DNA of 64,000 nt from Parafrankia elaeagni (GTDB lineage: Bacteria > Actinomycetota > Actinomycetes > Frankiales > Frankiaceae): contig NZ_KB893671.1 of assembly GCF_000374165.1 (NCBI RefSeq), positions 186,193 through 250,192 on the forward strand, written 5' to 3'. The position numbers were made by a program, and so were the translations under genes. Position 1 is the first letter of the stretch. Every line of letters begins with the position of its first letter. This document shows, in pieces, positions 36,895 through 47,035 of this stretch. Under the pieces are notes generated by a model. It was not told the origin of the DNA. It was given only the letters and a program-made list of their open reading frames with translations, and searched no databases.

Positions 36895-38979
36895 GTGAGG
36901 AAGGACTTGGCGTTGGCACGTCGCTCGGCACGAGCCTCCGGAGGTATCTCCGTCGGCGCTCGGCTCGGGGCACTTGGTGCTCTGCTCGCCGTCCTCTACG
37001 GCCTCATGGCCCTCACCAGCACCTGGACGCCGAAACTCGGCCTCGACCTCCAGGGCGGAACGAGCGTCATTCTGACGCCCCGGTCGGTGACCGGCGGCTC
37101 GGTCGACGACTCCGCCCTCGACAAGGCCGTGGACGTCATCCGCGAGCGGGTCGACGGCCTCGGGGTGGCCGAGGCCGAGGTGCGCCGTGCGGGCGACACC
37201 ATCGAGATCGCCGTCCCGGGCCGCGGGCGCAACGACGTCGTGTCCCTTGTCGGCCAGACCGCCGAGCTGCGCTTCCGCGAGGTGGCCGGGTCGGACATCG
37301 CACAGTCCGTCGCGCCGGCGACACCGGCGCCGGGCGCCACCCCCGCCCCGTCCGGGGCCCCGGCCCCGGGGGCGACGACCGCTCCAGGCGGCACCGCACC
37401 GACCGGTGAGGCTCCGACTCCGGCGGCGACCGGAGCACCGACTCCGGCGGCGACCGGAGCACCCACGAGCCAGCAGCCGGCCGCACTCGGTGTGCCCGGC
37501 AGCGGTTCCGGCTTCGCGGCCCAGCCCGCATCCTTCACAGCCGGGTCGGACGCCGGGCCCCGGATCCAGCTCGCGGCGGCAACCGGCTCGTCCGGCACCG
37601 CGGCACCGGGTACCGCTCCAACCCCGGGTACCGCTCTGGCGCCGGGCGCGGTCCCGAGCGCCGCCGCGACGGCTCCCGCGGCGCCGGTGTCTCCGGCACC
37701 AGCGGCGCCCGCCGCGCCGTCCACGGGCACGGACAGCCCGCCCGCCGACGTCGCCGAGCGGTTCGCGAACCTGACATGCTCGGCCACCGGGGTGCGCAGC
37801 TCCACCGCCAGCCTGGACCGCCCGGAGGACTGGATCGCGGCCTGCGACCGCGACGGCACGACGAAGTACCTGCTGAAGCCCGCCGCCCTGGTCGGGACGG
37901 ATGTCTCCTCCGCCTCGGCCGGCCTGCGTGGCGGCGGCGGTCCGACGGGCGTCACGACCAACGAGTGGGCTGTCAACGTCGAGTTCACCGGCGCCGGTCA
38001 GGGCAAGTTCACCAGGCTCACCGAAGAGACGGTCGGCACCCAGGTCGCGATCGTGCTCGACGGGGTCGTCCAGTCCGCTCCGCAGACGAACGAGCGCATC
38101 GCCGGCTCGGCCGAGATCTCGGGTGACTTCTCCCAGTCGGAGGCCGAGGACCTCGCCGACGTGCTGCGCTTCGGCGCGCTGCCGCTGGCCTTCGAGCGCT
38201 CGCAGGCGGAGTCGATCTCCCCGACGCTGGGCCGGGAGTCGCTGCAGGGCGGCCTGCTGGCCGGCGCCATCGGTCTCGGCCTGGTGGTCATCTACTCGTT
38301 CCTCTACTACCGGGCGCTCGGCGTCGTCGTGATCACATCGCTGGCGGCCAGCGCCGCGCTGAACTACGCGGCGGTCGTGCTCCTCGGCGACGCGATCGGC
38401 TTCACGCTGACCCTCGCCGGGATCGCCGGCCTCATCGTCTCGATCGGTGTCACGGCGGACTCGTTCGTCGTCTACTTCGAACGGATCAAGGACGAGGTCA
38501 AGGCCGGCCGCAGCATCCGCACCGCTGTCGACCGGGCCTGGCCGGCGTCCCGCCGCACCATGCTGTCCGCCGACACCGTGTCGTTCCTCGCCGCCGCGGT
38601 GCTCTACATCCTGTCGGTGGGCTCCGTCCGGGGCTTCGCGTTCACGCTCGGCCTGTCGACCCTCGTCGACGTCCTGATCATGTTCATCTTCACCCGCCCG
38701 CTCGTCACGGTGCTGGTGCGCCGGCCGCTGTTCAGCACCAGTCGGTTCTCCGGGCTGTCTGGATCTTCGACCGGCGGTACCGGGGCGCGTTCCGCGCGCC
38801 TGGTGAAACGGGGGCCGGCGACTGCCCTCGGGGAGGCCGGCACCGCGGCGGGCGGCGGGGGCGACGACCTTCCGGGCGAGGGGGATTCCGGTCCGCCGGG
38901 CTCGGTGCCCCAGCTGAGGAAGCCGGCGGCGCGGCCGGGATCGGGCCGGCGTACCGCCGGGCAGAGGCGGGAGCACTGA
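36895..38979 (+). CDS. secD: Protein translocase subunit SecD with long Ala/Pro/Thr-rich insertion
   Basis: A 694-residue membrane protein that uses the proton gradient to help export of preproteins with SecF. The first membrane helix is at about residues 20-40, the D1 motif is KLGLDLQGGTS, and the C-terminal five-helix bundle includes GITADSFVVYFERI-like GVTADSFVVYFERIKDEV. Within the extracytoplasmic P1 region an insertion of about 145 residues (roughly 137-282) is almost wholly Ala, Pro, Thr and Gly. GTG 36895 is taken; TTG 36907 or 36913 with AGGAAGGA upstream would also fit. secF starts one base after the stop. Confidence 0.93.
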   Translation: MRKDLALARRSARASGGISVGARLGALGALLAVLYGLMALTSTWTPKLGLDLQGGTSVILTPRSVTGGSVDDSALDKAVDVIRERVDGLGVAEAEVRRAGDTIEIAVPGRGRNDVVSLVGQTAELRFREVAGSDIAQSVAPATPAPGATPAPSGAPAPGATTAPGGTAPTGEAPTPAATGAPTPAATGAPTSQQPAALGVPGSGSGFAAQPASFTAGSDAGPRIQLAAATGSSGTAAPGTAPTPGTALAPGAVPSAAATAPAAPVSPAPAAPAAPSTGTDSPPADVAERFANLTCSATGVRSSTASLDRPEDWIAACDRDGTTKYLLKPAALVGTDVSSASAGLRGGGGPTGVTTNEWAVNVEFTGAGQGKFTRLTEETVGTQVAIVLDGVVQSAPQTNERIAGSAEISGDFSQSEAEDLADVLRFGALPLAFERSQAESISPTLGRESLQGGLLAGAIGLGLVVIYSFLYYRALGVVVITSLAASAALNYAAVVLLGDAIGFTLTLAGIAGLIVSIGVTADSFVVYFERIKDEVKAGRSIRTAVDRAWPASRRTMLSADTVSFLAAAVLYILSVGSVRGFAFTLGLSTLVDVLIMFIFTRPLVTVLVRRPLFSTSRFSGLSGSSTGGTGARSARLVKRGPATALGEAGTAAGGGGDDLPGEGDSGPPGSVPQLRKPAARPGSGRRTAGQRREH

Positions 38980-38980
38980 C

Positions 38981-40240
38981 ATGTCGATGCTGGGTCGTCT
39001 CTACCGCAGCGAGTTCCACGTCGACTTCGTCGGCCGCCGGCGCGTCTGGTACGCCGTGTCCGGCGTACTGATCGCGATCTGTGTGCTGAGCATGATTGTC
39101 CGGGGCTTCACGCTCGGTATCGAGTTCTCCGGCGGGGCGGTGTTCCAGCTTCCGACCAACGGCGGCTCCGTCGAGCAGGTCGAACAGGTCCTGGCTGACA
39201 ACGGGGTCGATCCCGCGGACAGCGTCGTCCAGCGGCTGGAGACGTCCGGGCAGTTCCGGGTGCAGACACCGACGCTGTCCGACCAGCAGACCGAGCAGGT
39301 GCAGAACGCCCTGGCGGAGACCTTCAACGTCGAGAACCCGGACGAGAACATCGCCGTGTCCACGGTCGGATCGTCCTGGGGATCGACCATCACGAACAAG
39401 GCGATCCAGGGCCTGATCGTCTTCCTGGTACTCGTGATGATCTATCTGTCCATCCGGTTCGAGTGGAAGATGGCCGCGGCGGCGATGGCCGCCCTCGTCC
39501 ATGACCTGGTGGTCACCATGGGCATCTACTCGCTCGTCGGGTTCGAGGTCACGCCGTCCACGATCATCGCGGTCCTGACCATCCTCGGTTTCTCGCTCTA
39601 CGACACGGTGGTCGTGTTCGACCGGGTTCGGGAGAACACCGCCGGAATGGCGACGTCGACCCGGCGGACCTACGCGGAGGCGACGAACGACGCGCTGAAC
39701 GAAACACTGGTCCGTTCGCTGAACACCTCGCTGATCGCGCTGATCCCCGTCGCCTCGCTGCTGTTCGTCGGCGCCGGCCTGCTGGGTGCGGGCACGCTGA
39801 AGGACCTCGCGCTCGCCCAGTTCGTCGGTATCGCGTCCGGCACGTACTCCTCGCTCTTCTTCGCAACCCCGCTGCTCGTCGACCTCAAGCGGAACGAGGC
39901 GGACGTGCGTGCGCTCGATGCCCGGGTGGCCCGGGCACGGGCGAGCCGGGCCCGTTCGGAAGCCGGCCGGACCGGCCGCTCGGCGCAGGCCCGGCCGGAG
40001 GAGGGCGCGGCAGCCGCCCTGCAGTCGGACGATCCGGACCAGCCGGAGGCGCGGGGCCCCGGCGACGCGGTCGGGGTCGGGGGCGGGGGCGGGTTGCTCC
40101 CCGCGGCGGCCGGTGCCGGAAGCGCGGGTGGAGCGGGCCGGGGAGCGGGATCGCTCGGCGGTTCGTCGGCTCGGCAGCGTGGCGCGAAGCCCAGACCCGG
40201 CGCAGGGCGACGTCCCGGTGGTAAGAAGCGCTCGCGCTAG
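38981..40240 (+). CDS. secF: Protein translocase subunit SecF
   Basis: A 419-residue partner of SecD. Landmarks are GIEFSGGAVFQL (D1-like), a six-helix membrane region with LYDTVVVFDRVREN and SLNTSLIALIPVASLLF. The last 110 residues are hydrophilic, Arg/Ala/Gly-rich and of low complexity, longer than usual. It starts one base after secD, so the two are cotranscribed. Confidence 0.95.
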   Translation: MSMLGRLYRSEFHVDFVGRRRVWYAVSGVLIAICVLSMIVRGFTLGIEFSGGAVFQLPTNGGSVEQVEQVLADNGVDPADSVVQRLETSGQFRVQTPTLSDQQTEQVQNALAETFNVENPDENIAVSTVGSSWGSTITNKAIQGLIVFLVLVMIYLSIRFEWKMAAAAMAALVHDLVVTMGIYSLVGFEVTPSTIIAVLTILGFSLYDTVVVFDRVRENTAGMATSTRRTYAEATNDALNETLVRSLNTSLIALIPVASLLFVGAGLLGAGTLKDLALAQFVGIASGTYSSLFFATPLLVDLKRNEADVRALDARVARARASRARSEAGRTGRSAQARPEEGAAAALQSDDPDQPEARGPGDAVGVGGGGGLLPAAAGAGSAGGAGRGAGSLGGSSARQRGAKPRPGAGRRPGGKKRSR

Positions 40241-40434
40241 CACCACCCCGCGGCCCGGTTCCGCGCGTGGCTCGCCAGAACCCGGTGGCGGTGCCACCGG
40301 GCTGGAAATCAGGCCCGGATCCGCTGTGGGTGGGCGGGCCCGGCGGCGTAAAGCAGATCGAAGCCGGCATCACAGCGACGCGGACAGGGCCGCCCTGACG
40401 GGCGGCGACAACGAGGATCGGAGAGGTCACCACG

Positions 40435-40989
40435 ATGACGAGCGTCGACAGCGGGCTGGAGTTCGGCACGGCCGCAGATGTGCTCGCCGCCCACGTCCGT
40501 GACGTCCCGGACTTCCCGAAGCCCGGAGTCGTCTTCAAGGACATCACCCCGCTGCTGTCCACCCCGGCGGCGTTCGGGGTGATCATCGGTGCCCTCGCGG
40601 ACCTGGCCCGGCAGCGGGGGGCCACCACCATCGCGGGCGTCGAGGCACGTGGGTTCCTGCTGGCCGCGCCGGTGGCCGACCGGATCGGGGCGGGCCTGGT
40701 GCCGGTGCGCAAGCAGGGCAAGCTGCCCGGGGTGACCCGGAGCGAGTCGTACGCGCTGGAGTACGGCACGGCCACTCTGGAGATTCACGAGGACGCCGTG
40801 CCCGCCGGAGAGCGGGTCCTGATCATCGACGACGTGCTCGCCACCGGCGGTACCGCGGTCGCCGCCCACAACCTGCTGCGTGGCTGCGGGGCGGATGTGG
40901 TCGGGCTCGCCGTCCTGATGGAGCTGACCTTCCTGTCGGGGCGGGACCGTACGGGTGTTCTCGACGTCACGTCGATCATGAAACTCTGA
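40435..40989 (+). CDS. apt: Adenine phosphoribosyltransferase
   Basis: A 184-residue purine salvage enzyme converting adenine and PRPP to AMP. The PRPP loop is VLIIDDVLATGGTAVAA (about residues 124-140), preceded by PDFPKPGVVFKDITPLL and EARGFLLAAPVA, both typical of Apt. Its place between secF and relA is conserved in Actinobacteria. Confidence 0.96.
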   Translation: MTSVDSGLEFGTAADVLAAHVRDVPDFPKPGVVFKDITPLLSTPAAFGVIIGALADLARQRGATTIAGVEARGFLLAAPVADRIGAGLVPVRKQGKLPGVTRSESYALEYGTATLEIHEDAVPAGERVLIIDDVLATGGTAVAAHNLLRGCGADVVGLAVLMELTFLSGRDRTGVLDVTSIMKL

Positions 40990-41203
40990 CCCTTCGTCCG
41001 GGTTATGGCTTATGCCGTTCACGCACGGTGGTCCCAGGTCGAGTCCAGGGTCGGGCTCCAGGTCGGCTTCGGTGACCGGCAGGTGGCCGCGGGGTGGACT
41101 CGGCGGGGCTGCGGAAGGCAACAGGCGGCAACAGCGTTAACCTCAACGTCAGGAGCCCTTCGCACATCCGTGCCGTGGCTCATGTGCTGAGCAGGAGCGG
41201 CCC

Positions 41204-43852
41204 GTGCCCGAGGCGCCGCCGGTGACCACCGGAGCTGTGCCGACGGCCGCGTCATCCGCCGGGGAGACGCGGCCGGCGCAGCCTGCCCCAGGCGGGGGCA
41301 GGCCGCCCGCCGCCGGGGCGGGTGGCGCGGTCGGTGGGCGGTCCACCGCGGGCGAGGCCGCCGATCAGCCGGCGGCCGGGCTTCCGGCTTCCGGACCGGG
41401 CGGTGTCGGCGCTGCCGGCGGTGCCACGGCCATCAACATCGCGGCTGGTGGGCCGGCAGGCGGGTCTGCCGCGGCTGACGGTGGTCCCGTTCCGCCCGAG
41501 GCGGACGACACCGATCCCGCGAGCGGGTCACCGGTGGTGCCCCGGCTCGGGCACGAGTCCCCGCCCCTGCCGCGGCGGGTGCGCGGGCGGTTCGCCCGGC
41601 TCGGCACACACCGGGCGACGCCGCCGTCCTCGCTGGACCCGGTGCTCCGCGGGCTGCTGGCGAACCATCCGCGGGCGGAGATCGGCCAGGTCCAGCGGGC
41701 GTTCGAGGTGGCCGACGCGGCGCACGCCGGCCAGGTCCGCTTCTCCGGGCACCCGTACATCACCCATCCGATCGCGGTGGCGAGCATTCTCGCCGACCTC
41801 GGCATGGACATTCCGACCCTGTGCGCGGCCCTGCTGCACGACACGCTGGAGGAGACGGACCTCCCGCCCGAGACGATCGAGGCCGAGTTCGGTTCGCAGG
41901 TGCTGCAGATCGTCGACGCGGTCAGCAAGCTGAACCGGGTCAAGGTCGGCGAGGCCGCACAGACGGAGACCATCCGGCGGATGGTCGTCGCGATGGCCCG
42001 CGACCCCCGCGCGCTGGTGGTGAAACTGGCCGACCGGTTGCACAACATGCGGACGCTGCGGTTCCTGCCCGAGCACAAGCAGGAGCGCAAGGCGCGCGAG
42101 ACGCTGGAGATCTACGCGCCGCTGGCTCACCGGCTCGGCATGAACTCGCTGAAGTGGGAGCTGGAGGACCTGGCGTTCGCCGCGCTGTTCCCCAAGCGCT
42201 ACGACGAGATCGTCCGGCTCGTCGCCGACCGCGCGCCCAGCCGGGACGTCTACCTGACCGAGACGTCCGCGCAGGTGCAGGCGCAGCTCGCCGACGCGCG
42301 GATCAAGGCTGTGGTGACGGGCCGGCCGAAGCACTACTACTCGATCTACCAGAAGATGGTGGTTCGCGGCCGGTCCTTCGAGGACATCTACGACCTGGTG
42401 GGAATCCGGGTCCTGGTCGACTCGGTCCGGGACTGCTACGCGGCGCTGGGCACCGTCCACGCGAACTGGAAGCCGATTCCGGGCCGGTTCAAGGACTACA
42501 TCGCGATGCCCAAGTACAACATGTACCAGTCGCTGCACACGACGGTCATCGGGCCCGAGGGCAAGCCGGTCGAGCTGCAGATCCGGACGCACTCGATGCA
42601 CAACCGGGCCGAGTACGGCATCGCGGCGCACTGGAAGTACAAGGAGGACGGGTCGGGCGCGCGGACGTCCGGCTCCTCGCGCCGCGCTGCCGCGAAGTCC
42701 GGCGGCCCGGCCGGTGGCACCGCCCCGGACCTGAGGAACTGGCTGCGCCAGATCCTCGACTGGCAGCGGGAGACGGCCGACCCGGGGGAGTTCCTCGACA
42801 GCCTGCGCTTCGACGGTGCCGCGGACGAGGTCTTCGTCTTCACGCCGAAGGGCGACGTGATCCCGCTGCCGCTGGGCTCGACCCCGGTCGACTTCGCCTA
42901 CGCGGTGCACACCGACATCGGCAACCAGTGCGTCGGTGCCCGGGTCAACGGCCGGCTCGCCGCGCTGGACACCGAGCTGGAGAACGGCGACGTGGTGGAG
43001 GTGTTCACCTCCCGAGCGCACTCCGCCGGTCCCAGCGAGGACTGGCTGATGTTCGTCCGCTCCTCGCGGGCCCGGACCAAGATCCGTCAGTGGCATGCGC
43101 GTGAGCGCCGCGAGGACGCGATCGTGGCCGGTCGGGACGCGATCGGCCGGGCGATGCGGCGCCACGGCCTGCCGCTGGCCCGGCTGATGACCGGCGACGC
43201 GCTGCTGACCCTGGCGAAGGACATGCGCTACGCGGACGTCACGGCCCTGTACGCGGCGGTCGGGGAGAACAACGTCAGCGCGCAGGCGGTGGTGAACCGG
43301 CTGTTGCAGAGCCTGGGCGGCGCCGAGAGCGCCGAGGAGGACGCGGCCGAGACCGAGCTGCCGATCCGGGCCCTGCGCCGTGCCGGTGGCGATCCGGGTG
43401 TGCTGGTCACGGGCGCCTCGGACGTCTGGGTGAAGCTCGCCCGCTGCTGCACCCCGATGCCCGGCGACGACATCGCGGGCTTCGTCACCAGGGGGAAGGG
43501 CGTGTCGGTGCACCGTTCCGACTGCGTCAACCTCGACAGCCTGCGCGGCGGCCCGCACGACCGGACGGTCACCGTCGAGTGGGCGCCGTCATCGGGTTCC
43601 GTGTTCCTCGTCGTCATCCAGGTCGAGGCGCTGGACCGGACCAGGCTGCTCTCCGACGTGACCCGGGTCCTGTCGGACCATCACGTCAACATCCTCTCCG
43701 CGTCGGTCACCACGACGCGGGAGCAGGTCGCGGTGAGCCGGTTCACCTTCGAGATGGGTGACGCCAAGCATCTCGGCCACATTCTCGACGCCGTCAGATC
43801 CACCGACGGCGTGTACGACTGTTTCCGGGTCACCTCGGACATACAGAGCTGA
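41204..43852 (+). CDS. relA: Bifunctional-type RelA/SpoT homologue, synthetase intact (first of tandem pair)
   Basis: An 882-residue (p)ppGpp enzyme. After about 145 low-complexity residues comes the HD hydrolase domain, with His in ITHP, His212-Asp213 and the DRLHNM Asn. The catalytic Glu-Asp pair is replaced by Glu216-Glu217 (HDTLEE). The synthetase domain looks fully canonical: [33 protein letters not shown], Glu457 in VELQIRT and [15 protein letters not shown] ([24 protein letters not shown]-type), the conserved cysteine domain ([11 protein letters not shown]) and a C-terminal ACT domain follow. GTG start with CAGGAGC upstream. It follows apt and is trailed after 23 bases by a second homologue. 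I infer a synthetase-leaning enzyme. Confidence 0.95.
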   Translation: MPEAPPVTTGAVPTAASSAGETRPAQPAPGGGRPPAAGAGGAVGGRSTAGEAADQPAAGLPASGPGGVGAAGGATAINIAAGGPAGGSAAADGGPVPPEADDTDPASGSPVVPRLGHESPPLPRRVRGRFARLGTHRATPPSSLDPVLRGLLANHPRAEIGQVQRAFEVADAAHAGQVRFSGHPYITHPIAVASILADLGMDIPTLCAALLHDTLEETDLPPETIEAEFGSQVLQIVDAVSKLNRVKVGEAAQTETIRRMVVAMARDPRALVVKLADRLHNMRTLRFLPEHKQERKARETLEIYAPLAHRLGMNSLKWELEDLAFAALFPKRYDEIVRLVADRAPSRDVYLTETSAQVQAQLADARIKAVVTGRPKHYYSIYQKMVVRGRSFEDIYDLVGIRVLVDSVRDCYAALGTVHANWKPIPGRFKDYIAMPKYNMYQSLHTTVIGPEGKPVELQIRTHSMHNRAEYGIAAHWKYKEDGSGARTSGSSRRAAAKSGGPAGGTAPDLRNWLRQILDWQRETADPGEFLDSLRFDGAADEVFVFTPKGDVIPLPLGSTPVDFAYAVHTDIGNQCVGARVNGRLAALDTELENGDVVEVFTSRAHSAGPSEDWLMFVRSSRARTKIRQWHARERREDAIVAGRDAIGRAMRRHGLPLARLMTGDALLTLAKDMRYADVTALYAAVGENNVSAQAVVNRLLQSLGGAESAEEDAAETELPIRALRRAGGDPGVLVTGASDVWVKLARCCTPMPGDDIAGFVTRGKGVSVHRSDCVNLDSLRGGPHDRTVTVEWAPSSGSVFLVVIQVEALDRTRLLSDVTRVLSDHHVNILSASVTTTREQVAVSRFTFEMGDAKHLGHILDAVRSTDGVYDCFRVTSDIQS

Positions 43853-43875
43853 CCGCGAGGGCGAGGGGGCACGCC

Positions 43876-46428
43876 GTGAATGCTGAGGCCGCGGGAGCGG
43901 GTCTTCCGGCGGGCGGCTTCTCGCCCGCGCTGGCACGGGCGGACGGCGACGCCGACTCCCGGACGGTGGCCGCCGCCCGCCAGGCGAGCATGCGCCTGGC
44001 GCATCTGGCCCGCCGGATGGCAGCGCCGCGCACCCCGCAGGTGCCCCCGGAGCTGCGGGACCTGGTCGAGGCGCACCGGGACTTCCACCCTAAGGCGGAC
44101 ATCGCGGCGGTGATCCGCGCCTACACGGTGGCGGACGACCTGCACGCCGGCCAGATCCGGCGCAGCGGCGATCCGTACATCAGCCATCCGCTCGCCGTCG
44201 CCGAGGTGCTCGCCGAGCTCGGCGTCGACACCACCACGCTCATCGCGGCGCTGTTGCACGACACGGTCGAGGACACCGGCTACTCGCTGGCCGCCGTGGC
44301 GGAGGAGTTCAACGGCGAGGTCGCGAACCTCGTCGACGGGGTGACCAAGCTCGACAAGATGCGGTTCGGCGAGGCCGCCGAGGCCGAGACCCTGCGCAAG
44401 CTGATCGTCGCGCTGGCCCGCGACTACCGGGTGCTCGTCATCAAGATCGCTGACCGGCTGCACAACATGCGCACGCTGGGCTTCATGTCGGAGCCCAAGC
44501 AGCAGAAGATCTCGCGGGTCACCCTGGAGGTCCTGGCGCCGCTCGCGCACCGTCTCGGCGTGAGCGTGATCAAGCGGGAGCTGGAGGACCGGTCGTTCGC
44601 GGTGCTCAACCCCGAGGAGCACCGCCAGATCTCCGCGATGGTCGACGACTTCACCGCCGCGGAGCGGGCCAGCGGCGTCCTGGGCGGGATGGTCGCGCAG
44701 CTGCGCGGCGCGCTCGCCGAGGCCCGGGTCGGCGGCTCCGTGTCCATCCGGACCAGCCACATCTTCTCGATCCACAAGCGGGCCCAGGAGCGCGGCCGGC
44801 CGCCCCGCGACTACAACGACATCGTCCGGGTGCTCGTCCTCGTCGACGACATCACCGACTGCTATGCGGCCCTCGGTGTCATCCACGGGATGTGGCGGCC
44901 GGTACCGGGCCGGCTGCGTGACTTCGTCGCCACGCCCAAGTTCAACATGTACCAGAGCCTGCACACCAGCGTGACGGACGATGCCGGGCGCACCGTCGAC
45001 ATCCAGATCCGCACCCCGTCCATGCACCGGCTGGCCGAGACGGGCATCGTGGCCAAACCGGTCGGTCCGGGCGCGGACGGTGCGCGTCTCGAAGGCCTCT
45101 CGTGGCTGCACAGCCTGCTCGACTGGCAGGTCGACACCGTCGACCCGGGCGAGTTCCTGGAATCCCTCTCCTCGGACCTCAACTCCGACGAGGTCCTGAC
45201 CTTCACTCCGAAGGGCAAGATGATCGCGTTGCCGGCGCGTTCCTCACCGGTGGACGTCGCCTACGCGGTGCACACCGACGTCGGCCACCGGGCCATCGGA
45301 GCCCGGGTCAACGGCCGGCTGGTGCCGCTGCACACCCGGCTGCGCAACGGCGACGTCGTGCAGATCCTCACCTCCAACCTGCCCGGCGCGGGTCCGAGCG
45401 AGGACTGGCTGGAGTTCGTGCGGACGTCCCGCGCGCGGGTTCGAATCCGGAAGCGGTTGGCCCGTGCCCGCCGGGACGCGCAGGCGCGCGCGACCCAGAG
45501 CGGCGCTCCCGTCGCTCCCGCCGTTTCCGGTGGCTCGGGCGCTTCGGGCGGGCCCGTCGCGCGGCCTGCGGTCGCTGCCGGCTCCTGGGACGGCGACCAG
45601 GTACCACCCGCCCGAGCGACAGGCCCGCATGGCGCAGTCGGCCGCCCGGGGGCGCCCGGGGGCATCCGTACCGGCGCGGGCGCGGCGGTGGCGCTCGCCA
45701 CCGCCGCCACCGCCGGGGGAGTGACGCCCGGCCGATCGCCGGTTCTCGACGGCCCTCCAGCCGAGGCCGGTTCCGCACCGGTCGCGGGGACGGCCGGACC
45801 TGAGCAGGCCGATGAGGCCGCGGAGACGGAGCCGGCCCGCGCCGGGCGCCGGGCGCGGCGCGGCGGGTCGGGAAGGCGCGAGGAACGGCCGGGCGCGGCC
45901 GGCGGCCCGCGTGGACGTGAATCGGCCGGTGCTGCCGCAGCGCAGGCTTCCACCCGCCGCGGAACCCAGAACTGGGCGGGCTTCGCCGAGATCGGGGGCA
46001 CTGACGTGCCGGTGCGTCTGGCCCGATGTTGCCTTCCGCTCCCCGGGGACACCGTGGTCGGCTTCGCCGGCAACAGCAGCGCCGTCTCCCTGCACCGACA
46101 GGAATGCGCGAACGCCGCCACGTCGGCGGCATCACGCGAACAGGTGACCGTGCAGGGATGGACCGCTGCGGAGAGTCAGACCTTCCCCACGGAAATCGCG
46201 GTGGAGGCCTTCGACCGTTACGGATTGCTGGCAGATATCACCGAGGTCCTGTCCGACACCTCAGCCTCGGTACGGGCGGCGTCGACGTCGACCTCGGAGG
46301 ACAGGGTGGCACACGCCCGTTTCACCATCGAGGTCACCGGTCCCGACCAGCTTGACCGGGTGCTGGCAGCGGTACGGAGTGTCGGCGGGGTCTATGACTG
46401 TTACCGGGCGTGCCAGACGACGGGGTGA
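43876..46428 (+). CDS. RelA/SpoT homologue with canonical hydrolase and degenerate synthetase (second of tandem pair)
   Basis: An 850-residue paralogue with the same domain order. The hydrolase site is fully canonical: RRSGDPYISHP, His128-Asp129, Glu132-Asp133 (HDTVED) and DRLHNM. In the synthetase region the usual GRPKH..S..KM reads SIRTSHIFSIHKRA, the usual DLVGIRV reads NDIVRVLVLV, the catalytic Glu of the EIQIRT element is Asp375 (VDIQIRT), and EYGIAAHW reads AETGIVAKP. Synthesis is therefore probably lost or weak. TGS and ACT domains are intact; between TGS and the cysteine domain (RLARCCLPLPGD) is a low-complexity stretch of about 150 residues. GTG start. It most likely serves as a (p)ppGpp hydrolase, like SpoT; this is inference from motifs. 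Confidence 0.93.
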   Translation: MNAEAAGAGLPAGGFSPALARADGDADSRTVAAARQASMRLAHLARRMAAPRTPQVPPELRDLVEAHRDFHPKADIAAVIRAYTVADDLHAGQIRRSGDPYISHPLAVAEVLAELGVDTTTLIAALLHDTVEDTGYSLAAVAEEFNGEVANLVDGVTKLDKMRFGEAAEAETLRKLIVALARDYRVLVIKIADRLHNMRTLGFMSEPKQQKISRVTLEVLAPLAHRLGVSVIKRELEDRSFAVLNPEEHRQISAMVDDFTAAERASGVLGGMVAQLRGALAEARVGGSVSIRTSHIFSIHKRAQERGRPPRDYNDIVRVLVLVDDITDCYAALGVIHGMWRPVPGRLRDFVATPKFNMYQSLHTSVTDDAGRTVDIQIRTPSMHRLAETGIVAKPVGPGADGARLEGLSWLHSLLDWQVDTVDPGEFLESLSSDLNSDEVLTFTPKGKMIALPARSSPVDVAYAVHTDVGHRAIGARVNGRLVPLHTRLRNGDVVQILTSNLPGAGPSEDWLEFVRTSRARVRIRKRLARARRDAQARATQSGAPVAPAVSGGSGASGGPVARPAVAAGSWDGDQVPPARATGPHGAVGRPGAPGGIRTGAGAAVALATAATAGGVTPGRSPVLDGPPAEAGSAPVAGTAGPEQADEAAETEPARAGRRARRGGSGRREERPGAAGGPRGRESAGAAAAQASTRRGTQNWAGFAEIGGTDVPVRLARCCLPLPGDTVVGFAGNSSAVSLHRQECANAATSAASREQVTVQGWTAAESQTFPTEIAVEAFDRYGLLADITEVLSDTSASVRAASTSTSEDRVAHARFTIEVTGPDQLDRVLAAVRSVGGVYDCYRACQTTG

Positions 46429-46624
46429 CGTGGCGGGCGAGCACTCCGGGGATGATTTACGCGCTCCGTGTCGATTTGACCCGAAACAAGCGACCCGTCA
46501 TTCCGGAACTAGTCGGGCTTGTATCTAATGTGCCACCCGCCGTCATCGGCAAAAAATCAACGGTCCTGCTGGGTGTGCGATGTAGAGTATCCCGCGTAGC
46601 CATCGGTTATGGGTGGGAGTACGC

Positions 46625-46954
46625 GTGGGATACCTTCAGGTCATCACGAGCATCGACTCACCAGACGCCGCGGACCGTATCGGCAGAGCACTCGTCGAGC
46701 AGCGCCTCGCCGCCTGTTTCCAGGTGGTCGGGCCGATTCGGAGCACTTACCGGTGGAACGGCGAGATCGAGCAGTCCGACGAATGGTTGTGTCTCGCCAA
46801 AACAACGAGTGAGCGAGTGGCCGACCTGATCACGGAGCTCGCCGCCGCGCATCCCTACGAGACGCCGGAGATCATCGCGACTCCGATCGTCTCCGGCCAC
46901 GTCGACTATCTGGACTGGATCACCGCGGAGACCGCTCCGTCGATCCGGAGCTGA
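46625..46954 (+). CDS. cutA: CutA-like divalent-ion tolerance protein
   Basis: A 109-residue CutA1 family protein forming trimers in other organisms. Landmarks are LVEQRLAACFQVV, STYRWNGEIEQSDEWLCLAKTT and HPYETPEIIATPI, which contains the conserved YETPE. GTG at 46625 has GGGAG upstream; an in-frame GTG at 46613 is less well placed. Its physiological role is unsettled: copper tolerance was the first proposal, signalling another. Confidence 0.93.
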   Translation: MGYLQVITSIDSPDAADRIGRALVEQRLAACFQVVGPIRSTYRWNGEIEQSDEWLCLAKTTSERVADLITELAAAHPYETPEIIATPIVSGHVDYLDWITAETAPSIRS

Positions 46955-47035
46955 TCCTCGCGGGGCCAGTGCCGTGACCGGGCGGTGGCTGATCCCGCGC
47001 CGCCTCCGCGCCGCCTCCGGGCGGCGAGAGCTGAC

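Noticed and set aside
35779-38982. 1067-residue open frame on the minus strand opposite yajC-secD
   Set aside because: It lies opposite conserved genes, is rich in Arg, Gly and Pro, has no family motif and results from high-GC antisense frames.
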